From Dickeya oryzae (GTDB lineage: Bacteria; Pseudomonadota; Gammaproteobacteria; Enterobacterales; Enterobacteriaceae), in NCBI RefSeq assembly GCF_009372235.1, contig NZ_ML762920.1:186001-250000 (forward strand): DNA of 64,000 bases, read 5' to 3'. Every line of letters begins with the position of its first letter. Positions within the stretch are counted from its first letter, which is position 1. The translations under genes were made by a program, and so were the position numbers. Of this stretch, positions 17,134-26,698 are shown one piece after another. Below the pieces are notes generated by a model that saw nothing but the letters and a program-made list of their open reading frames with translations, searched no databases and was not told where the DNA came from.

Positions 17134-17846
17134 TCTCCTTTGACCGGTGAAGCGTCAAGGTTCAGGTAGTGCGGTGCCACCGCGTCGGCGAACCGACGCT
17201 GATGACGAGTTTGTTGCGCCGGGGCGCAGCCCGCGTCGGCCAAAAAGCGGGCCTGCTCCTCCTCCCATACGGCATCCAGCGCCAGTGGCGTGTCGTCGCG
17301 TGCTTCTTGCGCCACTTTCTCCGCCACCGCGTCGCTTGACGGCTCGCACGCCGCCAGCGTCAGTAACAACTCCAGCAACAGGGCATAGTCACTGTCGCGC
17401 TGGCGTAAGCGCTCCGCCAGCAGCGTCAGGATCGGCGCGATATCACGCAGTCCATCACGCGCGGCCTGCGGTTCACGCAACGTCAAATACTCCAGATACA
17501 GCGGCAGGAAATCCGGCAGTTCACGGCAGTCCAGCGCCAGGCCGACCTCACGGTATTGCGTCAGCAAGTCCACCATCGCCTGACCACGCTCACGCGATTC
17601 GCCATGGACGTGTTCAAACAGCAGCAATGACAGCGCACGACCGCGATCAAACAGCTCGCTGTAGCGCGCCTGTCGGTCCAGCAGGTCGCCCTGATAAAAG
17701 TCGCCGATGAACTGCAACAACTGCGCGCTTTGGCGCAGCGGCAGCTCGTCAGCCTGCTCCAGCGCCTCCAGCATGTCCTGACGCTGTTGCCACAGCTCCG
17801 CATCCGGGTACTCCAGCAGCCGGGCGATAACACGAAGACTGATCAT
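17127..17846 (-). CDS. narJ: Nitrate reductase molybdenum cofactor assembly chaperone
   Basis: A 239-aa cytoplasmic chaperone of the TorD/DmsD/NarJ group. It binds apo-NarG to control molybdenum cofactor insertion and membrane attachment and is not part of the final enzyme. The helical sequence contains the family segment [22 protein letters not shown] and [12 protein letters not shown]. It overlaps narH by 4 bp (ATGA type) and narI by 7 bp. Length is typical (E. coli 236 aa). Confidence 0.97.
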   Translation of the reverse strand: MISLRVIARLLEYPDAELWQQRQDMLEALEQADELPLRQSAQLLQFIGDFYQGDLLDRQARYSELFDRGRALSLLLFEHVHGESRERGQAMVDLLTQYREVGLALDCRELPDFLPLYLEYLTLREPQAARDGLRDIAPILTLLAERLRQRDSDYALLLELLLTLAACEPSSDAVAEKVAQEARDDTPLALDAVWEEEQARFLADAGCAPAQQTRHQRRFADAVAPHYLNLDASPVKGDC

Positions 17847-19402
17847 GACTTGTTCTCCTGCATCCGCCGGCTCATGTTCTGGGTTTTGCTGGTGACGTCG
17901 ATAGCGTCAATGCGGCGGCTGTTAAACAGGTTGAACGAGGAATCGCTGCCGTGGCAGCCGTCGCCGAAGCTGAAGCCACAGCCATGCGCTTCCGGGAAGG
18001 CTTCACGCGCCAGTTCACGATGGCTGGACGGCACCACAAAGCGATCTTCATAGTTGGCGATCGCCAGATAGCGGTACATCTCTTCGGCCTGCGATGGCGT
18101 CAGCCCCACCTGCTCCAGCGCGCTGGTATCGGTGACCTGCTCGACGGTCTGCGCACGCTTGAAGTGACGCATCGCCAGCATGCGCCGCAATGCCCGCAGC
18201 ACCGGACGGGTATCGCCTGCTGTCAGCAGGTTCGCCAGATACTGCACCGGGATACGCAGGCTTTCGACGTCCGGCAGGACACCGCTGTGCGCCAGGTTAC
18301 CCGCATCGGCTGCTGCCTGAATCGGTGACAACGGCGGCACGTACCACACCATCGGCAGTGTGCGGTATTCCGGGTGCAGCGGCAGCGCCAGTTGCCATTC
18401 CACCGCCAGTTTGTACACCGGCGACTGTTGTGCGGCTTCAATCACGCTGAGCGGAATGCCGTCACGTTGTGCCTGAGCAATCACCTCGGGGTCGTTCGGG
18501 TCGAGGAAAATGTCTAACTGACGGCTGTACAGATCGGTTTCATTCTCCGTGGAGGCCGCCTGTTCGATGCGGTCGGCATCGTAGAGCAGGACACCCAGAT
18601 AGCGGATACGCCCCACGCAGGTTTCCGAGCACAGCGTCGGCATGCCGGATTCAATACGCGGATAACAGAAAATACATTTTTCTGATTTGCCGCTCTTCCA
18701 GTTGAAGTAGATTTTCTTGTACGGGCAGCCAGTCAGGCACATGCGCCAGCCACGGCATTTATCCTGATCGATCAGCACAATGCCGTCTTCCGCGCGCTTG
18801 TAAATCGCTCCACTCGGACAGGTGGCGACGCACGCCGGATTCAGGCAGTGTTCGCACAGTCGCGGCAAGTACATCATGAAAGTGTTTTCGAACTGTCCGT
18901 ACATGTCTTTCTGCATGTCGTCGAAGTTCTTGTCCTGCGAGCGTTTGCTGAACTCACCACCCAGATCATCTTCCCAGTTCGGACCGTTTTCGATCTTCTC
19001 CATGCGCTGGCCGGTTATCAGCGAACGCGGACGTGCCACTGGCTGATGCCGACTTTCGCCGGCACGTTGCAGGTGTGCGTAGTCGTAGTCAAACGGCTCG
19101 TAGTAGTCATCCAGCGCTGGAACATCCGGGTTGGCGAAAATCTTCGACAACACCCCCACACGGTTACCCATGCGCGGTTCCAGTCGACCGTTGATCTTAC
19201 GAATCCAGCCGCCCTTCCATTTTTCCTGATCTTCCCAGGCATGGGGATAACCGGTGCCGGGTTTGGTTTCCACGTTGTTGAACCAGGCGTATTCCACCCC
19301 TTCGCGGCTGGTCCAGACGTTTTTACAGGTCACCGAACAGGTGTGGCAGCCAATGCATTTATCCAGATTCAGCACCATGCCGACTTGTGAACGAATTTTC
19401 AT
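17843..19402 (-). CDS. narH: Respiratory nitrate reductase, beta subunit (iron-sulfur)
   Basis: A 519-aa electron-transfer subunit carrying three [4Fe-4S] clusters and one [3Fe-4S] cluster. Cysteine groups are visible at LDKCIGCHTCSVTCKNVW (about 15-32), LCEHCLNPACVATCPSGA, CRGWRMCLTGCPYKK (with Trp replacing a Cys, the hallmark of the [3Fe-4S] site), and KCIFCYPRIESGMPTLCSETC. It passes electrons from NarI hemes to the NarG active site on the cytoplasmic face. It overlaps narG by one base (TGATG) and narJ by four. Length is close to the E. coli 512 aa. Confidence 0.97.
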   Translation of the reverse strand: MKIRSQVGMVLNLDKCIGCHTCSVTCKNVWTSREGVEYAWFNNVETKPGTGYPHAWEDQEKWKGGWIRKINGRLEPRMGNRVGVLSKIFANPDVPALDDYYEPFDYDYAHLQRAGESRHQPVARPRSLITGQRMEKIENGPNWEDDLGGEFSKRSQDKNFDDMQKDMYGQFENTFMMYLPRLCEHCLNPACVATCPSGAIYKRAEDGIVLIDQDKCRGWRMCLTGCPYKKIYFNWKSGKSEKCIFCYPRIESGMPTLCSETCVGRIRYLGVLLYDADRIEQAASTENETDLYSRQLDIFLDPNDPEVIAQAQRDGIPLSVIEAAQQSPVYKLAVEWQLALPLHPEYRTLPMVWYVPPLSPIQAAADAGNLAHSGVLPDVESLRIPVQYLANLLTAGDTRPVLRALRRMLAMRHFKRAQTVEQVTDTSALEQVGLTPSQAEEMYRYLAIANYEDRFVVPSSHRELAREAFPEAHGCGFSFGDGCHGSDSSFNLFNSRRIDAIDVTSKTQNMSRRMQENKS

Positions 19403-22400
19403 CAGGCTTTCTCCTGCAGATGAGGTTGCACATGGGAAGACAGGTCGTCATGGCTGTCCTCATCCAGCCAGTCGATACGGTTCATCTTACGCACCACCAC
19501 GAATTCATCGCGGTTAGAACCGACAGTGCCGTAGTAGTTAAAGCCGTACGCCAGTTGGGCATAGCCGCCAATCATATGGGTTGGTTTCGGGCAAACACGC
19601 GTCACGGAGTTATGGATACCGCCGCGCTGGCCGGTGATTTCAGAACCCGGCAGGTGCACCAGTCGCTCCTGCGCGTGGTACATCATGGTCATCCCTGCCG
19701 GAACACGCTGGCTTACCACCGCACGGGCCGTCAGCGCACCGTTAGCGTTAAATACTTCTATCCAGTCGTTATCGACGATGTTCAGCTCGCGGGCATCATC
19801 CTCGCTCAGCCAGACGATCGGACCACCACGGCTGAGTGTCAGCATCAACAGGTTTTCACTATAGGTAGAGTGAATCCCCCATTTCTGATGCGGCGTCAGG
19901 AAGTTGAGCGCCTTCTCCGGGTTACCGTTCGGTTTCTTGTTCAACAACGGCTGAGCGGCACGGGTATCTACCGGCGGACGGTAAACCAACAGGCTTTCAC
20001 CGAAGGCACGCATCCACTCATGATCCTGATACAGTTGCTGGCGACCGGAGATAGTGCGCCACGGAATCAGCTCATGCACGTTGGTGTAACAGGCGTTGTA
20101 AGACACATGCTCGTCTTCAAGGCCAGACCAGGTTGGGCTGGAGATGATCTTGCGTGGCTGTGCCTGAATATCCCGAAAACGAATTTTCTCATCCTCTTTC
20201 GGGTGCGCCAGATGGGTGTGATCACGCCCGGTGACCTTACCCAACGCATCCCAGGCTTTCACCGCCACCTGACCGTTGGTTTCCGGTGCCAGCGACAGAA
20301 TCACTTCAGCCGCATCAATGGCACTGTCGATTCTCGGGCGACCTGCCGCCGCGCCCTCCTCCTGCACCCGGTTCAGGCGCTTGAGGAGGTCCACTTCATG
20401 TTGCGTATTCCAGCTAATACCTTTACCGCCGTTGCCGAGCTTATCCAGCAGCGGGCCGAGTGAGGTAAAGCGGGCATACAGGTTCGGGTAATCGCGTTCC
20501 ACGGTCATAATGTGCGGTGCGGTTTTACCCGGTATCAGGTCACATTCGCCTTTTTTCCAGTCTTTCACACCCAGCGGCTGCGCCAGTTCGGCGGCGGAGT
20601 CGTGCTGAATCGGCAACGTGACCACATCGGTTTCGACCCCAAGGTGACCCTGACACACGCGAGAGAAGGTTTTTGCCAGCCCTTTATAGATTTCCCAGTC
20701 GGTTTTCGACTCCCAGGCCGGGTCGACCGCGGCAGACAACGGATGAATGAACGGATGCATATCCGAGGTGTTCATGTCGTCTTTTTCATACCAGGTGGCG
20801 GTCGGCAACACGATGTCGGAATAGAGGCAGGTACTGGACATACGGAAATCCAGCGTCACGACCAGATCCAGCTTGCCTTCACCACCTTGTGCGCGCCATT
20901 CCACTTCTTCCGGTGTGACCGCCCCCTGCTCGCCCAGGTCCTGTCCCTGAATACCGTGCTCGGTACCCAGCAGATACTTCAGCATGTACTCATGGCCCTT
21001 ACCGGAAGAGCCCAGCAAGTTGGAACGCCAGATAAACAGGTTACGCGGGAAGTTTTGCGGGCTGTCCGGCTGCTCAGCGGCAAAACGCAGACGACCGGCT
21101 TTCAGTTCCGCTATGGTGAAATCCTGCGGTGACATACCGGCGGCGGCAGCCTGTTCGGCGATACGCAGCGGGTTGGCACCCAGTTGTGGTGCGGAAGGCA
21201 ACCAGCCCATGCGCTCAGCACGCACGTTAAAATCAATCAAACTGCCACTAAAGCGTGATGAGTCTGCCAGCGGCGACAACAATTCCTGCGGTGCAACGGT
21301 TTCATAGCGCCACTGGCTGGAATGGTTATAGAAGAACGAGGTGCTGTTCATGTGACGTGGCGGACGCTGCCAGTCCAGACCGAACGCCAGCGGCAACCAG
21401 CCGGTTTGCGGGCGCAGTTTCTCCTGGCCGACATAGTGTGCCCAGCCGCCGCCGCTCTGCCCGACACAACCGCAGAAGATCAGCATGTTGATGATCCCTC
21501 GGTAGTTCATGTCGAGGTGATACCAGTGGTTCATACCGGCACCGACGATGATCATCGAGCGTCCGTGGGTTTTGTCGGCGTTGTCGGCAAACTCACGTGC
21601 GATGCGGATGATGTTCTGCCGTGATACGCCGGTAATCTGCTCGGCCCACGCCGGGGTATAGGCTTTGACCTGATCGTAATCACTGGCGCACTGTGCGTCA
21701 TCCAAGCCACGATCCACACCGTAATTAGCCAGCGTCAGATCAAAGACGCTGGTCACCAGCCCTTCCTGACCGTCAGCCAGCGTCAGGCGTTTTACCGGCA
21801 GTTGATGCAGCAGCACTTCATCGAGCGCGACGCTGGCAAAGTGTTCACTGGTGGCACCGCCAAAATACGGGAAGCCGACGGACACCACCTCGTCATGGTG
21901 GCCCAGCAAGCTCAGTTGCAGGTTAACATCACGCTGGGAACCCCCTTCGCGCTGTTCCAGGTTCCATTTGCCTTGCTCACCCCAGCGATAGCCGATAGAA
22001 CCCTGCGGCGCTACCAGCTCGCCCGTGGTTTCATCAATCGCGATGGTTTTCCATTCCGGGTTGTTTTGCTGGCCCAGATTCCCCACCAGGTCGGCGGCTC
22101 GCAATAAACGCCCGGCGGCGTAGCTGCCATCGGCACGCGGTTCCAGCAATACCAACATCGGCATGTCGGTATAGCGGCGCACATAGTCAGTGAAATATTG
22201 ACGCGGTTGCTTGAGATGGAACTCGTTGAGGATCACGTGGCCCATTGCCAGCGCCAGCGCGCTGTCGGTACCTTGTTTCGGGTTCAGCCACTGATCACAC
22301 AGTTTGGCGATTTCGGCATAATCCGGGGTAATGGCAACCGTTTTGGTGCCTTTGTAACGGACTTCAGCAAAGAAATGCGCATCAGGAGTACGGGTCTGCG

Positions 22401-23172
22401 GTACGTTGGAACCCCAGGCAATAATGTACGACGAGTTATACCAGTCGGCCGATTCCGGCACGTCGGTTTGCTCGCCCCAGGTCTGCGGTGAGGCGGGCGG
22501 CAGGTCGCAATACCAGTCGTAGAAACTCAGGCACACCCCACCCATCAGTGACAGGTAACGGGCACCGGCGGCGTAAGACACCATCGACATCGCCGGGATC
22601 GGCGAAAAGCCAATCACCCGGTCCGGGCCAAAGGTTTTGGCGGTATACACGTTAGCGGCAGCAATCAGCTCATTCACTTCCTGCCAGTCGGCACGGACAA
22701 AACCACCACGACCACGGACTTGCTTGTATTCTTTCGTTTTATTCGCATCGCCAACAATCGACGCCCAGGCATCTACCGGGTCAGCATGGTGACGACGCGC
22801 TTCACGCCACAGCTTCATCAGGCGCTTACGCATCATCGGGTATTTCAGGCGGTTGGCGCTATAGAGATACCAGGAATAACTGGCACCGCGTGGGCAGCCG
22901 CGCGGTTCATGGTTCGGCAGATCAGGCCGGGTGCGAGGGTAATCGGTTTGTTGCGTCTCCCAGGTGACCAGCCCGTTTTTGACGTAAATTTTCCAGCTAC
23001 ATGAGCCGGTACAGTTGACGCCATGCGTCGAACGCACCACTTTGTCATGTTGCCAGCGGCTACGGTAGCCATCCTCCCAGTCACGGTTGGTATTCAGTGT
23101 CTGGCCGTGATCACCGGAAAACGGTTCGGCCACCTGTTTGAAATAGCGTAACCGGTCAAGAAATTTGCTCAT
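19402..23172 (-). CDS. narG: Respiratory nitrate reductase, alpha subunit (catalytic)
   Basis: A 1256-aa molybdenum bis-MGD enzyme reducing nitrate to nitrite in the cytoplasm as part of NarGHI. The N-terminal FS0 cluster ligands are visible as THGVNCTGSCSW (His then two Cys) with the fourth Cys in RGCPRGAS. There is no twin-arginine leader, as expected for the cytoplasm-facing NarG. Later landmarks include GFSPIPAMSMVSYAAG and IIVGAGMNHWYHLDMNYRG. Length is typical (E. coli 1247). First gene of narGHJI; upstream FNR-like and NarL-like sites suggest anaerobic, nitrate-induced expression. Confidence 0.98.
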   Translation of the reverse strand: MSKFLDRLRYFKQVAEPFSGDHGQTLNTNRDWEDGYRSRWQHDKVVRSTHGVNCTGSCSWKIYVKNGLVTWETQQTDYPRTRPDLPNHEPRGCPRGASYSWYLYSANRLKYPMMRKRLMKLWREARRHHADPVDAWASIVGDANKTKEYKQVRGRGGFVRADWQEVNELIAAANVYTAKTFGPDRVIGFSPIPAMSMVSYAAGARYLSLMGGVCLSFYDWYCDLPPASPQTWGEQTDVPESADWYNSSYIIAWGSNVPQTRTPDAHFFAEVRYKGTKTVAITPDYAEIAKLCDQWLNPKQGTDSALALAMGHVILNEFHLKQPRQYFTDYVRRYTDMPMLVLLEPRADGSYAAGRLLRAADLVGNLGQQNNPEWKTIAIDETTGELVAPQGSIGYRWGEQGKWNLEQREGGSQRDVNLQLSLLGHHDEVVSVGFPYFGGATSEHFASVALDEVLLHQLPVKRLTLADGQEGLVTSVFDLTLANYGVDRGLDDAQCASDYDQVKAYTPAWAEQITGVSRQNIIRIAREFADNADKTHGRSMIIVGAGMNHWYHLDMNYRGIINMLIFCGCVGQSGGGWAHYVGQEKLRPQTGWLPLAFGLDWQRPPRHMNSTSFFYNHSSQWRYETVAPQELLSPLADSSRFSGSLIDFNVRAERMGWLPSAPQLGANPLRIAEQAAAAGMSPQDFTIAELKAGRLRFAAEQPDSPQNFPRNLFIWRSNLLGSSGKGHEYMLKYLLGTEHGIQGQDLGEQGAVTPEEVEWRAQGGEGKLDLVVTLDFRMSSTCLYSDIVLPTATWYEKDDMNTSDMHPFIHPLSAAVDPAWESKTDWEIYKGLAKTFSRVCQGHLGVETDVVTLPIQHDSAAELAQPLGVKDWKKGECDLIPGKTAPHIMTVERDYPNLYARFTSLGPLLDKLGNGGKGISWNTQHEVDLLKRLNRVQEEGAAAGRPRIDSAIDAAEVILSLAPETNGQVAVKAWDALGKVTGRDHTHLAHPKEDEKIRFRDIQAQPRKIISSPTWSGLEDEHVSYNACYTNVHELIPWRTISGRQQLYQDHEWMRAFGESLLVYRPPVDTRAAQPLLNKKPNGNPEKALNFLTPHQKWGIHSTYSENLLMLTLSRGGPIVWLSEDDARELNIVDNDWIEVFNANGALTARAVVSQRVPAGMTMMYHAQERLVHLPGSEITGQRGGIHNSVTRVCPKPTHMIGGYAQLAYGFNYYGTVGSNRDEFVVVRKMNRIDWLDEDSHDDLSSHVQPHLQEKA

Positions 23173-23321
23173 CCGGACTCTCCTGCTGCGGAACCTGAAG
23201 GTCCCTGTCGTTATGGAAAAGGGTCAGGCTGACCACCGACTTCGCACGGCATTATCGGGAAAACAGCCTGATGCTTTGCTCACTATGGACCGCAGCTTAG
23301 CCAGCCGACTCTGAGGCAGAA

Positions 23322-23335
23322 TTGACAGTGATCAA
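23322..23335 (-). promoter_or_regulatory. FNR-type site upstream of narG
   Basis: On the minus strand TTGATCACTGTCAA matches the FNR consensus TTGAT-N4-ATCAA with one mismatch, and lies 150 bp before the narG start. A NarL-type heptamer (TACCTCT on the minus strand) is found at 23481-23487, farther upstream, an arrangement like that of E. coli narG. FNR would activate narGHJI without oxygen. The gap 23173-23652 has no gene I can support. Confidence 0.7.
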
Positions 23336-23480
23336 GCTCCATCTGGTGTTTACGCCCTCCCAGCGGGGGAAATACCACTAAAGGATTAATGCAAAAAACC
23401 CCTCTAATTAATTGAATAAAAACACAATTAGACCCTTCCTCATGAAAGGGGGGGCAGGTAATTTCCGTTAAGGACTCTTT

Positions 23481-23487
23481 AGAGGTA
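23481..23487 (-). promoter_or_regulatory. NarL-type heptamer upstream of narG
   Basis: TACCTCT (minus strand) fits TACYYMT exactly. It is about 150 bp upstream of the FNR-like site. A second near match, TACCACT, is on the plus strand at 23373-23379. Single heptamers are common by chance, so support comes mainly from position. Confidence 0.4.
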
Positions 23488-23652
23488 GAGCAGCGCTGCC
23501 TGCAGGGGAAAAGGCGATACGCAACGACATCATCAGCACAGGCCCCCAACCGATGGCACGGCGAATGGAAGCGTTCACCCGGCTGAATAGATTGATCCAT
23601 GGCGCACAAACCTTAATTTCCATCACATTTTATAAGGATAAAAACATTATAA

Positions 23653-23679
23653 TGAACACATTCAGTGAATATATTCACT
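23653..23679. promoter_or_regulatory. Two TGAA-N4-TTCA dyads, candidate TetR operators
   Basis: TGAACACATTCA (23653-23664) and TGAATATATTCA (23666-23677) lie 13 bp apart. The second sits inside the perfect 16-bp palindrome AGTGAATATATTCACT (23664-23679). They precede the flavin oxidoreductase start by about 50-75 bp. The nearby TetR-family gene at 25846-26451 is the obvious candidate for binding them. Confidence 0.5.
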
Positions 23680-23730
23680 TTGTTAAAATTCAGCGATTCA
23701 CCCTTATGCCAAAACCAGGGAGTTCCTATC

Positions 23731-25731
23731 ATGAACCCGAACCATAAAATCCTATTTGAGCCGTTTAATATTGGAAAACTGGAGATCAAGAACCGATTCG
23801 TCATGGCACCGATGGGACCTGGTGGCTTGTGTGACGCTGACGGGTGTTTTAACGAGCGAGGCGCGGAGTACTATATTGAGCGCGCCAGAGGGGGAACCGG
23901 CCTTATCATGACAGGCGTGACCATGGTGGAAAACGATATTGAAAAATGCGCCCTGCCCTCCATGCCCTGCCCGACGTTAAATCCGCTCAATTTCATCAAA
24001 ACCGCCAAAATGATGACCGAGCGAATCCATGCCTACGATGCCAAAATCTTTTTACAGCTCTCTGCCGGATTTGGCCGCGTCAGTATTCCCGCTATCGTCG
24101 GCCGCACCGCCGTTGCCCCGTCGCCCATTCCTCATCGCTGGTTGCCCGACGTCACCTGCCGGGAACTGACCAGAGAGGAAATTCACACGTATGTCAGAAA
24201 ATTTGCGGAGTCGGCCGCCATTGCGCAAAAGGCCGGGTTTGACGGTATCGAAATACACGCGGTACACGAAGGATACTTGCTGGATCAGTTCGCCATTTCC
24301 TTCTTCAACCAACGCACAGATGAATACGGCGGCAGCCTGAGAAACCGCCTGCGATTTGCCATCGAAATTGTTCAGGCTATCAAGGCCGAATGCGGGCAGG
24401 ATTACCCGGTATCACTGCGCTATAGTATCAAGAGCTTTATCAAAGACTGGCGACAAGGCGGCTTGCCAGGAGAAACCTTCGCCGAGCAGGGACGCGATAT
24501 TGAAGAAGGTATCGAGGCGGCCAGAATCCTGGAAGAAGCCGGATATGACGCCTTCAATGGTGACGTGGGTTCCTATGACTCCTGGTATTGGGCGCACCCG
24601 CCGATGTATCAGGACAAAGGCTTGTACCTGCCTTATAACGAAATTCTAAAACGCATTCTTACTGTGCCGGTCATCACCGCTGGCCGGATGGAAGATCCTG
24701 ACCGGGCCAGCAATGCCATCCTCAGTGGCCAGACGGATATGATAGCTTTAGGTCGCCCTTTGCTGGCCGATGCAGAAATTCCCAATAAAATCAAAGCTGG
24801 GAAATTTCATAAGGTTCGCCCCTGTTTATCCTGTCAGGAAGGGTGTATGGGGCGCCTGGCTAAATTCGCGGCCATCTCCTGCGCCGTCAATCCAGCCTGT
24901 GGACGGGAAAAAGACTATGCCATCGGCAAAGCGGATCAATCCAAGAAAGTCTTGATCGTCGGCGGCGGCCCGGCAGGCTGCGAAGCTGCTCGCGTTGCGG
25001 CGCTACGCGGGCACCGTGTGGTTCTGCACGAGAAAGCGAACCGCCTTGGCGGCAACCTGATTCCCGGCGGTGTCCCGGACTTCAAAGAAGATGATCATCT
25101 GCTGGCTACCTGGTATCAGGACACCCTGCAAGACTTAAACGTCGACGTTCATTTTTCCAGCACAGTGACGCAGGAGATGCTGTTAAACAGTGATGCCGAC
25201 GCGGTTATTTTCGCCACCGGCTCCTCACCTCGTACCTTCTCCATTGGCTCAGCCCATAACGTCTATACCGCAGAAGAGGTATTGCTCGGTAAGAAAGCCC
25301 CCGGCAATCACACCATTATTATTGGTGGCGGACTGGTCGGCTGCGAAACCGCGCTCTGGTTGGTCAATCAGGGCAAACAGGTAACACTGGTCGAAATGCA
25401 GGGTGATATTCTGACCATCGGTGGCCCGCTATGCCATGCCAATGAAGACATGCTGCGGGATCTGGTAGCGTTTAAAAACATTCGGCTGTTAACAGATACC
25501 GTAGTTTCCGGGGCAACGGATACGGGCTTTATTTTGAAAAACGCAGCCAATGAAGAAACCGTGCTGGCCGCTGACTCTGCAATATTAGCCATCGGCTATC
25601 ATTCGCAAAAAACATTATACGAGTCAGTACGCAATGAATTGCCAGAAACCTATCTCTTGGGCGATGCCAAGCAGGTGCAAAATATCATGTACGCGATTTG
25701 GGATGCCTATGAGGTAGCCAAAAACATCTAA
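23731..25731 (+). CDS. FMN/FAD/[4Fe-4S] oxidoreductase of the 2,4-dienoyl-CoA / 2-enoate reductase family
   Basis: A 666-aa multidomain flavoenzyme. The N-terminal old-yellow-enzyme TIM barrel (about 1-340) has KNRFVMAPMG, FDGIEIHAVHEGYLLDQFAISFFNQR and the FMN phosphate region. A [4Fe-4S] cysteine set follows in RPCLSCQEGCMGR and SCAVNPACG. Two Rossmann segments, VLIVGGGPAGCEAARVAA and TIIIGGGLVGCETALWL, bind FAD and NAD(P)H. The family reduces activated C=C bonds of enoates, enals or CoA esters, often anaerobically. ATG 23731 has AGGGAG upstream; GTG 23665 is less likely because homology starts at NHKILFEPF. It lies between narK and narG with its own dyad operators. It differs from a plain FadH, and the substrate is unknown. 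Confidence 0.85.
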   Translation: MNPNHKILFEPFNIGKLEIKNRFVMAPMGPGGLCDADGCFNERGAEYYIERARGGTGLIMTGVTMVENDIEKCALPSMPCPTLNPLNFIKTAKMMTERIHAYDAKIFLQLSAGFGRVSIPAIVGRTAVAPSPIPHRWLPDVTCRELTREEIHTYVRKFAESAAIAQKAGFDGIEIHAVHEGYLLDQFAISFFNQRTDEYGGSLRNRLRFAIEIVQAIKAECGQDYPVSLRYSIKSFIKDWRQGGLPGETFAEQGRDIEEGIEAARILEEAGYDAFNGDVGSYDSWYWAHPPMYQDKGLYLPYNEILKRILTVPVITAGRMEDPDRASNAILSGQTDMIALGRPLLADAEIPNKIKAGKFHKVRPCLSCQEGCMGRLAKFAAISCAVNPACGREKDYAIGKADQSKKVLIVGGGPAGCEAARVAALRGHRVVLHEKANRLGGNLIPGGVPDFKEDDHLLATWYQDTLQDLNVDVHFSSTVTQEMLLNSDADAVIFATGSSPRTFSIGSAHNVYTAEEVLLGKKAPGNHTIIIGGGLVGCETALWLVNQGKQVTLVEMQGDILTIGGPLCHANEDMLRDLVAFKNIRLLTDTVVSGATDTGFILKNAANEETVLAADSAILAIGYHSQKTLYESVRNELPETYLLGDAKQVQNIMYAIWDAYEVAKNI

Positions 25732-25758
25732 TCACCGCACCGGCGATAAGTCATGCTC

Positions 25759-25808
25759 TCGCCTGTTTTCGTTGATCGGGTATCACCATGGAAACAGGCG
25801 AATCTTTT
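25759..25808 (+). terminator. Rho-independent terminator of the oxidoreductase gene
   Basis: TCGCCTGTTTTC and GGAAACAGGCGA (25759-25770 with 25790-25801) pair with one mismatch, followed by TCTTTTT. It starts 28 bp after the stop of the oxidoreductase gene and lies before the convergent TetR gene. Confidence 0.7.
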
Positions 25809-25845
25809 TATCGCAACATCCTCGAATCGCAGGACTGCTGCAACA

Positions 25846-26451
25846 TCACGTGTTACCTGGATGCGGACACTGGATTGATACCAGCAATCTATTCATATAA
25901 TTGCGCATCCCTTCCCGCAAATCAAAACCGCCATCATGCAGGCACCAGTTATAAATCAATCCTCGTGCCGAAATAAAAAGATACTGCGTAATATTTTCGG
26001 CAGAATCCGTATTATCGATATCCCCGTTCTCCTGACCATTTTCAATGATGCGCTGTAACATCTTCTGCATATTCCGGCCTCTCATAATAAACAGCTTATT
26101 ATTGCAGGTATAAAGCTGCTTTACCGTTTGCAAACCGATCTTTAGCTGATACTGAGAATATGTGTCGAAGAACTCCAGAATCCGTTCCCGTGTTGTCGCG
26201 GCAAGATACTGAGAATGGTATTTATCCAGGAAATAGGTGTCTGCCTGCTCATACATTTCGACGAAGATGTCGGTTTTGGTTTTAAAATGCCGGTAAAAAG
26301 ACCCGACCGAAACACCCGCATCGGTACAGATATGGCTGATGGTGATATCGTCAATTGCCATATCTTCCATTAACCTGAGCGTACTCTCATAGAGTTTCTT
26401 TCGCGTCGCCAGGTTTCTTAACTGCCGTGTCGTTAATTTTTCTGTTGTCAT
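25846..26451 (-). CDS. TetR-family transcriptional regulator
   Basis: A 201-aa regulator. The N-terminal TetR helix-turn-helix (about 10-60) reads RKKLYESTLRLMEDMAIDDITISHIC, then GVSVGSFYRHFKTKTDIF. The C-terminal helical part is the ligand-binding and dimerisation domain. It converges on the flavin oxidoreductase gene and probably represses it through the TGAA-N4-TTCA dyads at 23653-23679. Both genes interrupt the usual narK-narG neighbourhood, so they may have entered as a unit. Confidence 0.88.
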   Translation of the reverse strand: MTTEKLTTRQLRNLATRKKLYESTLRLMEDMAIDDITISHICTDAGVSVGSFYRHFKTKTDIFVEMYEQADTYFLDKYHSQYLAATTRERILEFFDTYSQYQLKIGLQTVKQLYTCNNKLFIMRGRNMQKMLQRIIENGQENGDIDNTDSAENITQYLFISARGLIYNWCLHDGGFDLREGMRNYMNRLLVSIQCPHPGNT

Positions 26452-26662
26452 AGGTATCCCAAATCATTGGCATCACAGGGAAGTAGCAGCCAGGCATCCC
26501 GTCCGCCGCCGAAAAACCGGCGCACATTCCCGACCAGCGTTATACCACTCATCAGCCATCGGCACTATATTCGGGAGCGGTAATTCATTTGGACACGGCA
26601 ATTCATGAGGTATGGGAATTTATGGGGTAGGATAGCTCAGGCCTCTTTGCCTGTGCCGACGC

Positions 26663-26679
26663 GCCAGGCACACCCTGGC
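26663..26679 (-). terminator. Small hairpin after narK
   Basis: GCCAGG and CCTGGC pair around CACAC, 20 bp past the narK stop. No strong T-run follows on the minus strand, so this is only a weak terminator candidate. The surrounding gap 26452-26698 has no gene. Confidence 0.35.
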
Positions 26680-26698
26680 ACGTCACACACATCAGAAC

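Noticed and set aside
19387-20463. Long open frame (358 aa) on the plus strand across narH-narG
   Set aside because: It lies antisense to the strongly conserved narG/narH genes, has no family resemblance and reflects high GC third positions of narG.
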